The notes under the pieces are model-generated. The model saw nothing but the letters and a program-made list of their open reading frames with translations. It did not search any database and was not told the DNA's origin. Shown piece by piece: positions 1 to 9,097 of a stretch of DNA of 64,000 bases (within the stretch, counting starts at the first letter, position 1; the number at the start of each line of letters is the position of its first letter). Both the position numbers and the translations under genes were made by a program. Source of the DNA: Cystobasidiopsis lactophilus (Eukaryota; Basidiomycota; Agaricostilbomycetes; Agaricostilbales; Chionosphaeraceae); assembly GCA_001599975.1 (NCBI GenBank), contig BCIO01000002.1:310001-374000 (forward strand). The letters run 5' to 3'.

Positions 1-431
1 ACGAGAGTGGGCAGGATGGGGCAGTTGCGGGTCAAGCCACGAAACTCCCAAGACGCTTTCTAGCAGCCTCAACCCCAGATGAGAAAACATGTGCTAGTCG
101 AGGAGGCGAGGCGCTGTGACGTGACAATGCTCCAAGATCTGAGCTTGCCAGAAGCCAAATGAAACGCTGGCGGCAAAAAGACCTCCTGAAATTCTGCAAG
201 GTCAACTTGCTTGACTGTACGGAACGAAGGCATCCAAAAAGGATAAGATAACAAACGACCGCAGCGGGCAAAACCAGAGCAGCCTTGAGCAAGCAAATCA
301 AAGCCGGACCGCTTGCATTGGATGCGGATGGCATGTCATCTGTGCGCGCTTTCGTGCCATTGTCGCAAGATGGTCCGACGCAAACAGAGACTCGAACCTG
401 ATAGAAGTCTAGTGAAAGTCGAACTTTGACA
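1..431. other. left edge, no confident gene
   Basis: A long minus-strand open frame runs through this stretch (32-526), but its amino-acid make-up is not convincing and its start lies inside the duplicated esterase tail. It may be the remains of whatever followed the first esterase copy. By analogy with the second copy, where an orphan gene follows, it could be a decayed orphan gene. I see no splice pattern that supports a protein. Confidence 0.3.
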
Positions 432-1160
432 AGATAGGAGAGGAGGCAACCCTCGTATTGCAAAGTCTCCGCCGATCCCAGTGGCAAAGTGTGAATTATG
501 GCTCTACTTTCGATGGCTACGGGCACGCTTTTGAGGACCAGAAGGCAGAAAGTTGCACTTGGCCTTTGAAGCTAGAGCTGTGTGTGTCGAATCGCCAATT
601 GAATGGAGCGAAGTTGCTGTGGTGGCGGCGGCGAGTGCCAGTTTGGCCGGGTTGGTAGTGTCTGCGGCGCTGGCGTCTGTGCGAAGAAGGGGTTTGGATC
701 AGCCTTTCTGTTGAGGACGGGCTAAAAGGGGAGCCTCAACGCACAGAACGCAATTGGGACCTTGGTGGCCTTGCGCAAGAGTGGGAAGGTCGCCGGAACG
801 CCATGGCTTAGGTATGCGTCGCCAGCTGCTTCAGCGTACCCCGATTCGCAAATCGCTGCGGCGTAGTACTGGAGGTAGTAAACCAGCTCTCTCATCGTAC
901 CGCCCGAGCATGATGGAAGTGGTGAGCACGCTCTCTGGTGCCAATTGGCTGGCAAAGCAAAGCGTACGACACCCCACTGTTCGCACACAGGCAGCATAAT
1001 CAGCGCGAATCAACGGCTGATAGGAGACAAGGTGCAACGAACCCGAGTAGCCCGTCAGATAAGCCCGCTGCCGGTCGGCATTGTACGACACTTGAACCTT
1101 GAGGAGAATGTCCCCAATGCCGTCGGGATGGAAGGCGCCCGTGTTGGTAGAGGCCTAAAA
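432..1160 (-). pseudogene. truncated tandem copy of the CE1-like esterase
   Basis: This stretch is a diverged copy of the 3' part of the intact esterase at 1962-3144. Exons 2-4 and introns 1 and 2 are recognisable, including the GTTCGT donor and the 61-nt second intron, and the spliced nucleophile motif would read GYSVGC. The copy lacks nearly all of exon 1, and with it the signal peptide. It also lacks about 126 bp of the last exon (copy B positions near 2100-2226), which held the GFSHTQ catalytic histidine; GGTGGCGGCG-like microhomology flanks that gap. Without secretion signal and histidine it cannot be a working esterase. It abuts the last exon of the orphan gene at 1160-1852. Confidence 0.8.
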
Positions 1161-1852
1161 CAGCTTTTGGCCACCTGTAGCCGATGAAGGCGATTCATGG
1201 TTCGGACCAGCAAGAAATGGAACCCGGAAGTCAGCTCACTGGCGCACACCTCGTCAAGCTTCCGGTCACTCATCCATCCAAACCATTCAAGGCTCCGCTC
1301 TGAAGTAGCTGCAAGCGCCTCTATGGACGCAGCGACCTGAGATTATAAGCAATGCAAACGATCAGAAAGTTTCACGGTGAGGCGAGGCGAGTACCGTCAC
1401 TCACTATCTCGACATGCTCATCCCACCCCTGCATCTCATCGACGTCTCTGTCCGACCGAAGTGGAGCGGACACCATGTCTCGCCCTTCAGGCTGCCGGCA
1501 GAGTAGGCGCTCCAGAGCAGGCCACATCGTCGTCAAGGGCAGCGAAAGCTCGTCCATAAGGTATGACCACCACATAGTTTCCGGACGGTGAACAGCGTAG
1601 TGCAAGATGATGGCCAACAGCAGGGGGTGTTCCACGAAAAAGCGCCTTGCAGCAGGAGGGGGCGCTTCGCGTACGCCCGTCTCCTTGTTTTCGGAGAGCA
1701 GCAACAAGAAGCTCCTTACTTGCCGGTTCAGATGCTTGAGGGAGTAGAGGCCGCGCTCATAAGCTGACCGTGTGTTCCAGTTCCACACAGGCGACGCTTC
1801 GTCGGCCTTCTTCTGCAAAATGCGTTCCCTTTTGCGGAGGACTTCAGACATG
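1160..1852 (-). CDS. orphan protein, family C (possibly a distant member of family B)
   Basis: Not recognised. The likely start is ATG at 1852 (MSEVLRKRERILQKK), and an open frame also continues upstream into the duplicated tail. Exon 1 ends at a strong GTGAGT donor after ...DEHVEI, and exon 2 begins at 1336 (VAASIEALAATSERS) in phase 0. A further donor after ...RKLDE is likely, so the 3' end is uncertain. The protein looks helical, with a Leu-rich block and a Trp-rich stretch (TMWWSYLMDELSLP). The order Leu-rich segment, short E..G[RD]D block and exon ending in DE before GT resembles the family B genes near 30 and 33 kb; I treat that kinship as tentative. It sits between two esterase copies. 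Confidence 0.5.
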
Positions 1853-1961
1853 GCCAAAAGCAGCAAAACAAGTCGTCTGCCGTTTGAGATAGCCTCCATG
1901 AAATAGGAGAGGAGGCAACCCTCGTATTGCAATTTAAGTGTCCGCCGGTCCAAATTGTGAA

Positions 1962-3144
1962 TTATGGCTCTACTTTCGATGGATACGGGAGCGCTTGTGG
2001 GAACCAGAAGGCAGCAAGTTGCACTTGGCCTTCGAAGCTAGAGCTGTGTGTCAAATCGTCAATGTTGAGAGCGAAGTTGCTCTGTGGTGGCGGCGCGGAC
2101 TCACAGTGCTTGAGCAGCCACTTGTACACGCCCACCTGGTCCCAAATCTGGTACTGCATTTGAGTGTGGCTGAAACCCTTGAGCTGGGTGTAAGAGACGC
2201 ATTTGCCACCGTCGCTCTTGAGCTTGTTGGCGGTGGCGAGTGTCAGTTTGGCCGGGTTGGTAGTGTCTGGGGCGCTGGCGTCTGTGCGAACAACCGGGTC
2301 AGATCAGCCTCTCTGCTGAGGGCGGGCTAAAATGGGGGCTCCACGCACAGAAGGCAATTGGGACCTTGGTGGCCTTGCGCAAGAGTGGGAAGGTCGCCGG
2401 AACGCCATGGCCTAGGTATGCGTCGCCAGCTGCTTCAGCGTATCCTGATTCGCAAATCGCGGCGGCGTAGTACTGGGGGTAGTAAACCAGCTCTCTCATC
2501 ACGCCACCTGTGCATGATCGAAATAGTGAGCACGTTCTCTGGTGCCAATTGGCTGGCAAAGCAAAGCATACGACACCCCACTGTAGTTACACAGGCAAGA
2601 CAATCAGCATGAATCAACGGCTGATAGGATGAAGGTGCAACGAACTCGAGTAGCCCGTCAGATAAGTCCGCTGCCGGTCGACATTGTACGACACTTGAAC
2701 TTTGAGTAGAATATCCCTAATGGCGTCGGGATGGAATATTTCCGTGTTTGTAGGAGCCTGTGCGACAGTACTTACGCCATATCCTCGGTCTGGATGAAGG
2801 GAACGCCTCGAACGCACAATGGGGAAGACCGTGACAAAGTTCTCGTGTATGAACTTGCCCTCCGCGGTTGTGTTGCGAGACAAGGTGCCATTTAGGTAGT
2901 AGCCCACGCCAGAATAGGTGGACTTGACGCGGGCGCCGGCCAAGTTGCTTCTCGCTCCAGAGGCAGTGAGGAAGACCAGCAACGGCGATTTGGCCTTGTG
3001 GGGTTGGTAGTTCTTGGGCAGGGAGACGCAATAAGAATACTCCTTGTGAGGGGCTGGCGCAGCGTAGCAAGGCCAGGGAGCGGAGGCCGACGCGAAGCCG
3101 GCGAGAAAGCCGGCCAAGCTGAGGACGAGAAGGGCGGCTTTCAT
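1962..3144 (-). CDS. secreted CE1 / PHB-depolymerase-like esterase
   Basis: Predicted secreted serine hydrolase of the carbohydrate esterase 1 / polyhydroxybutyrate depolymerase-like group (feruloyl, acetyl-xylan and related esterases). The spliced model has exons 3144-2646, 2580-2534, 2472-2349 and 2281-1962, with introns of 65, 61 and 67 nt, and gives 329 codons in frame. An N-terminal signal peptide is clear (MKAALLVLSLAGFLAGFASA). The first junction restores the nucleophile elbow GYSMGC (G-x-S-x-G), and the last exon carries GFSHTQ with the catalytic histidine. An aspartate in APDTTNP is a candidate third member of the triad. The exact substrate cannot be told from sequence. A decayed copy lies downstream. 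Confidence 0.85.
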
Positions 3145-3760
3145 TATGATTGCCGTGGCCCGTTCGAAAGCTCAAGGTTTGTTAAACGAGTGTGTAGTTC
3201 AAAAGAGTGACTGTGGTGAGCAGGGCGAGGGTGGGATGAAGGCGGTCGCGGAGCAAGCGTCGTTCGACGGAGGCAGAAGCCACAGTCAGCCTTTTCTGGC
3301 GCGTGGTGGTTGCTCTGCTTTTTTGGTAACCGAGAGCAGACAAACAAAAGAGTGCGGTGAAGCGAAACGATCAGAGCTCGACAGAATCTCCCTCCTGAAT
3401 CGGACTTTGCATGGCTTCATTTTTTATTTCGGTTGGCAAGAGGGCTTGGCAAATGTAAAGTTGAGTTTACGTTGAGATGCACGCTTGCATCGCGAGGGTA
3501 AAAGAGCGTCGAAGGTAAGAGGAGAGCAAGAACTGCTCCGAGCAAGCGAGGCCCGCCTGCCCGCCTGAAAGTCATACAAGAGTGGTAAACGAAGGCAACG
3601 GCGATACTGATTGAGATTATACATGGGAATGAGATCGTTTCACTGGCGAAGGGAGCGCGCGAGAGGCCCATTCGCGTTGAAGTTCTTGAACTCGAGAAAA
3701 GAAGTACAAAACCGGCCAGTTGCAACGGCTGGAAAGAGGAGTCCAGTAGGGTGCAGTTCA
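3145..3760. other. intergenic, esterase promoter side
   Basis: About 600 bp between the esterase start (3144) and the stop of the next minus-strand gene (3761). It must hold the esterase promoter and 5' UTR and the 3' UTR of the neighbour. I see no convincing coding exon. Confidence 0.6.
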
Positions 3761-5525
3761 TTACTTATGCTCGACGATCGAGCCGGTGGCCGATGGGAAC
3801 CGGCGTGACGAGGCTGAAAAGGTTCGGCCTGGTGGCAAAGTGTTGGCGCCACCGGTCGATTTCAAAGGCGCACGCTTTCGGATGACCAGTGGCGTAGGTG
3901 GGAGAGGCTTGTTGTAGTCGGTGGTCTTGGCCAAGGACGAGGCCGTGGCTGCGGCGAAGCGAGGGACCGCCTTGCCCGAAGTGCTGGTGGCGGTGGCGGT
4001 GGCGACGCTGGCGTGAGAGACGACCCTCTTGCTGGCATGCGAATGCTGGCCTCCTGCTCCACCTATACCCGCTCCAAATGGTGCCACCGAACTCTTGGCG
4101 GAGACCGCAGTTTTGGCAGAGCTGCCACTCGCCACTCGGCTGCCCATCGACATGCCCGGCTCCCTCATCGACGACGAAGAAGCGGTTCTACTCTTGAGCG
4201 AACCAAGAACGGGATAATGAGGCACAGGCGAGTCCGGTGGGTGGTAGGCAGCCGTCGGGCGAGTTGGCTTCTCGAGGTGCAGGGACGGCTTGGGGCGGGT
4301 GATGGCGCTGAACTTGTCGGCTCCAGAAGCCTTTCGGACCGGCGACCTGGTGGCCAGCTTGTTGGGCGACGCTGTCTTGCGCCTGAGCTTGCTCTGCTGC
4401 TGCGAAGGCAAGGAGCTGCGGCGGCGGGCGCGTTCACGCTCTGGGTTCAGGACTGGCTTGCGGGTGAACTTGATCGGCGCTTGGAAGGAGACAATCCGAG
4501 AGGTCTTGGCAATTGGGGGCTGGGCAGGCTTTGAAGTGCCGGCTTCGTCGAGGCGGACACGTTTGAGGGAGCGCGAGACGAGGGACTCGGTGGCCAAGTT
4601 GATGGCGGCCTTCTTGGATTTGGAGCCAGCGTCGTCCTGCTGCATCATGGAGGCGCTGCGCTTGCGTTGAGCGAGCATAGAAGTCGTAATGGACTCCATG
4701 CTGTGATCACCTGCTGCTTCAGTGCTGATCTTTTCACACAAGAGGACGAGAACCGCAAAACGCACCGTGAGAACTCGCGCTCGTGAGCCTTGTCAAACCT
4801 GCCCCCGCCGCCCACAGAACTCTTGCTCGCACCAGTCCCACCGCCAAAGAAGGAGCCGACCAGACTGCCGAGCATATTGGAGGCCTTTGAGAGGCGCGAC
4901 CCAACCGAGGATGCGAGGTGCGCCTGTTGCCCGGCCGAGGACTGGATCTTGGAGTTCATATCGCGAACCTGGGGCGAGATGGCGTCTTCGAATGCCGCTC
5001 GAGTGCCACGCGGGTCACGGGCGGCAGCGGGCGAGCCAAAGGCGAAGGCTTCTGTTGGGCTGAAGATGTGGCGGGCGCGCTCCTCGTCCAGGGAGGTGGG
5101 CGAGCCGCCAATGAGGATCTGGGAGGATGAAGCCGCGCGGACAGCCCGTATCGCCGGCCCAGATGCACGAGGTGGCGACCAGTCGAAGGACGACGAGCCG
5201 TGTGTGACCTCCTGCGGCTCGTCGATGTCCATAGCGTTGCTGTCACATTCTTGTAAGGCATTCGATTCAGCGGTAGCATCGTCAGCGGCGGCGGCGTCAG
5301 CCTCAGCCAAGCGACTCTGCGCAAACAGGCGCAGCCGAGCTTTGAGGGCATCTGGCGACTGGCTCGCGGCTTCAGAGCACGAAAGCCGGGTTGGACTGAG
5401 CGACTTACGCCTTTGCTGGGCAGTCCAGACCGCTTGCAAAAGTCAACCAGGTCCCGCTGATTGTACAGAGCACTGTCGAGCAGGGTCGACCTTTCAAGTG
5501 GACACCCGTGAGTTTGTGGCAACAC
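3761..5525 (-). CDS. Ser/Ala-rich low-complexity protein, unrecognised
   Basis: Not recognised. Exon order on the minus strand: a short N-terminal exon (LLDSALYNQRDLVDFCKR, ending at a GTAAGT donor), a long middle exon with MDIDEP and Gly/Ser-rich tracts, an intron with a GTGCGT donor near 4783, then a basic Ser/Pro-rich exon to the stop at 3761. Two basic clusters (RKRSASM; REKTASP-like SP/TP sites around PNKLATRSPVRK) suggest nuclear localisation and proline-directed phosphorylation, but that is inference. No catalytic domain is visible. The true start codon is unresolved: the frame upstream of the first exon opens with GTG, so another short 5' exon may exist. Confidence 0.6.
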
Positions 5526-5951
5526 CAGCTCTTGGCAACGCTCTCACAGCACGACATCCTTCAAGAAAGCAAGCGAGAGAGCTTCATCCATCGCTGGCCA
5601 AGGCAAGGACGGGCGAGCTGGTGGGAAGCGGACAACTTTCGCTCTCCAGCAAGAGAGCCGCACTTTCAAAGATCAGAAGGTCTTGTTTTGATTTGTGGCT
5701 TTGGGGCCACTTGCAAGATGTCTAAGGACTTGTAAAGGTCTATGTACTTTCTCGTCTTGGGGGGAGGATCAAACAAGGAAACTGGAATGAAAGCGGTCAT
5801 TTTGCCACCATCGCCATTCGACCCATCTCTAAGCTTTACTGGCTGTAATCCTTTTCTGCGACGTTGAGCTTGTTAAAAACATACAGAGTGAGGAAAAAGC
5901 GTACCCAATGATCTGGAAAAGCCACCTGGGAAGAAGCGCGGGAGGGCGACC
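5526..5951. other. intergenic with one TTTGCCACC element
   Basis: About 425 bp between the start region of the Ser-rich gene and the stop of the oxidoreductase. No coding exon is evident. It contains an exact TTTGCCACC (5801-5809), a 9-mer that recurs through the window. Confidence 0.6.
5801..5809 (-). promoter_or_regulatory. GGTGGCAAA element (PACE-like)
   Basis: Exact reverse complement of GGTGGCAAA in intergenic DNA upstream of the minus-strand Ser-rich gene. It is identical to the yeast Rpn4/PACE core. A regulatory role here is inferred from recurrence only. Confidence 0.4.
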
Positions 5952-7560
5952 TCACAACTCGAATCCCAAGCTCGGTCTAGCCCCCAGGCCGCTCTGTAGC
6001 GCAAAAAAGATTGAATATCGGATGTTGATCAGATTGACAAGGGTGAATCAGAGCTTACCTTTTCGTAAATGGCGTCGATGGCCTTCATCTGGCCGATCGA
6101 GTCCTCAGCGGACATCCAGTACTGCGGTGCCTTCTCGCCCTTGACCTTGTCCACAAACGACTTCAGCTGGTACGTGTAGGAGGCCATCTCTTCCTTCTCG
6201 CCCTCGAACGAGTAATGACTCGTCGTCTTGGAGCTGCCGTTGGTGGTCACGGTCAGGTAGTTGAACAGGTGGGGCAGCACAAAGTTGGTGAGCGTCGCGG
6301 TGCCTTTGGTGCCCGTGAAAGTGATGTTGAATTGAGGGATGCCCTGGGCCTTAGGGTCCTCCTTCGCTGGGCCAGCGGGGCGATCCCACTGAAGGTCGCA
6401 CTGGAACGAAAATTTCACGCCGTTTCTGTGCACAGAGAAAGGCCAGACGTCAGTTTTAAAGGCATACTGAAGACAAAGCGACCTATAGCGCACTCGAAAG
6501 TCATGGACGCTTCCATCGCCCGGTCGATGCCTTCACCCTTAGTGGTGGCCGTGGCAGATTCGACGGTGGCGACCTCCGACTCCGTCACAAAGCGAGCCGC
6601 ACTGATAGGGTAAGTTCCTGTTTGCCGGCCTCAAATCATTAACAAGGTGGACTTTGCAAGCGTTGGGCGGGCCACAAACCCAAATCCATGACAGCACCAC
6701 CGGCGAGCTTGTAGTTGAGCCGGATGTCGTCGTCCTTGCAAATTCCAATAGGCAGCATGAAGTCGGCGTCGATGGTCTTGACCTCGCCGATTTGGCCGGA
6801 CTTGACCACTTCCTTCAGCTTTTGCACGGACGGGTGGAAGCGGTGGTGGAAGGCTTCGAGCAAGACCAGGTTTTTCTCTTTCTGTTAGACAACATTTCCT
6901 GCGTAATGAGAAGGGTTTCACTAGTGGTAAGGAAAGAAAGTCGAACGAACAGCATAGGCAAACACCTTGGTCGTTTCCTCGGCGTTGGAGCACGAAGGCT
7001 TCTCCAGCAAGACATGCTTGCCCGCTTTCAACGACTTCAGCGTCCATTCGTAATGCAGGCCGTTAGGTGACGGGTTGTAAATAGCGTCGATTTCTGGGTC
7101 CTCCAACATGGCTTTGAGGCATTCGTCAGCTTCATTATCGGTTCGGACCAAGGTAAGCTCGACAACTGACCTTCGTAGGAGTCGTACACTTTAGGAATCT
7201 TGTATTTGGTGGCATATTCAGTGGCTCGGGCTTTGTCTCGAGCTGCCACGCCGTGCTGAGGAGCGTCGGCGGCTAAGGACGTAAGCGCGCTGCCTCTCTC
7301 CTTTGCCATTCTCTGTGGGAAGTACTCACGAGAATAGCTCCAGGATACCACTGGCAAGGGTAGATGATAGCATTGGGTCCAATGGCAGCCGCACCTGTTT
7401 CGTCATGCTTTCAGAATCTTTGCTTCGAGAGCGAAGCAGTCGATTCGGGGGGCGAGACGCACCCAGGATGCCAATCTTCAATGCGCCTGCATCCTTTGGA
7501 ATAGTAGGAGGGTTGTTAAGGTACTCGGTGCGCTTTGTGAGCTCGTCGACGTAGTCCATG
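5952..7560 (-). CDS. Gfo/Idh/MocA-family NAD(P)-dependent oxidoreductase
   Basis: Predicted cytosolic dehydrogenase of the Gfo/Idh/MocA family, closest in style to dimeric dihydrodiol dehydrogenases that act on sugars or diols. The start is ATG 7560 (MDYVDELTKRTEYLNN). The Rossmann glycine motif is assembled across the first intron (KIGILG then AAAIGPNA). Downstream come the family's EKP motif (LLEKPSCSNAEE), EAFHHRFHP and LAGGAVMDLG. At least six short introns split the gene. The last exon is tiny: after IYEK an intron with a GTAAGC donor leads to SGLGARPSLGFEL and the stop at 5952. The substrate cannot be assigned. Confidence 0.85.
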
Positions 7561-9097
7561 GTTCGCGGTCGCGCTCCAAGGGACAAATTGCCGACCCTGT
7601 GAGTTTCCTCCTCGACCGCCAAGTGGTCCTTGCCAGCAATTGCGAAGAAAAGTAGTTGATTGATTCGCATCCTCAAGATGGAGGTGAAAGTTTCAAAGAG
7701 TCAATCTTCGAGGCGGCATCGGCAGTTTAAGCGTGAGCTGCGTGATGAGGGAACGTCAGGACGAGATCTGCCTCGCTGGGACTGACGACAATGGATTTCT
7801 ATCTAATGTGCTGTGGACATGGCCATGGCCTTCCCGAGAGAAAGCGAATTGAAGCTCGCATGTGAAATGAATTTGCCACCACATCTCGCAGGTTGGGCGG
7901 TAAAACTTGAGGCCGAAGTCGACCTCGATTCTTGGACCTCAGCAGCCAAGTCAAGCATCTTAGTGAAGCTGCAGCATGCACTTTCATCACACTTGACGCG
8001 CCCCGAAGATCTTTGCCCTGGATTTGTTCTGCTGCTCTCTGCTGCGCATGCCTCTCTGAAGTCTGCCAATGTCCTGGTCGTCTCCGCCACTGCGCACCTT
8101 TGCTTCTATGTAAAAGCAAATTGGCCTCCAAGTGACAATTGTTCAAGCCCCGCGCTGTGGACTCAAGCCGGACTCTCGCTCGCTGCATGTCCAGCCCGAA
8201 AATTGCCCCATGATGCCAGCCCAAGCGATCCCGTAAGACCTGCCATCTGAGATCCTAGCAGCTTCAGCGTCCTCTTTCACCTTAGCTCTACGTCGACGAG
8301 GGTTCGACCTCCGAACCATCAACGTCAAGCCCTGACACCTCTCTGCCTGCCGCCCCTCTGCTGCTACCGCTTTTACACCAGCACTCATCTCACTTCCTTC
8401 ACCCTTCAAAGCTCGATTCGGTGCGCCACTTAGCCCTCAGCGTGACGGCACCTTCTCTCTTCCCGGTCAAGGCTATAGAATCGGTCTTCCGTTAGCCGTC
8501 TCGTCTCTCTAGAGCCGTGTCATCTTTCACCGCTTGAAGACCTCTCTATCTATACTCAAGTGACCCCTCGGCGCCCGATTTCTGCATCTTTGGCTATTTT
8601 TGAAGTTCACATGCCAGCCATGTACAATCTTTGAGAACATGGAAGCGGTCAACTTTGGGTGGGATCAAGCGAATACAACTGTTTGGAAGAGTGAGATTTC
8701 TGGAGGCTGAAGGCTGGCGGGGGCAAGCGAGCAGGTCCCTTGGTTGGGCTAGGGTCGCGACGCGCTGGGAGTGCGGCCGCCGCTCTCCAGCAGCTGGCTT
8801 CGACTTTGTGCTTCAAGAGACTCACTGAGAGGGACCAGAGACGCGGTTTTGGCATGTGAAATGAACCTAGAACCACCAGTGAGCAGTCCGAGCACCCTCG
8901 TGGCCTCGAACTTCGGCGCGGAGGAGGGCCTTGTTGACCTGTGTCGACCTTTTGCTACGCGTCTTGGCCTGTGCCGCTCGCTGTTACCAAGCTGGGAGAG
9001 CTGCGAGAGGCGCCTGCCAATGCCTACGAATTGAGCGTCGCTGCAGTCTGCAACTCATTAAATTAAAGCCGCCTCTCTGCTCGCTCGCTTGCCGGCC
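7561..9097. promoter_or_regulatory. divergent promoter region between oxidoreductase and ZDS gene
   Basis: About 1.5 kb without a convincing gene. It separates a minus-strand gene starting at 7560 from a plus-strand gene starting at 9098, so it holds both promoters. The 8230-8580 part is pyrimidine-rich on the plus strand, as in many fungal 5' leaders. TTTGCCACC occurs at 7872-7880. A short repeat, GCATGTGAAATGAA, occurs near 7859 and again near 8853. Confidence 0.6.

Larger units (their letters stand above)
432..2760. repeat. tandem duplication of the esterase 3' region
   Basis: Segments 432-1160 and about 1903-2760 are homologous. Both begin with the same block (ATAGGAGAGGAGGCAACCCT) and run in the same order through the esterase tail, introns and part of exon 1. 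The first copy is shorter because of an internal gap of about 126 bp. The orphan gene at 1160-1852 fills the space between the copies, so the duplicated unit ends inside esterase exon 1. Confidence 0.85.
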
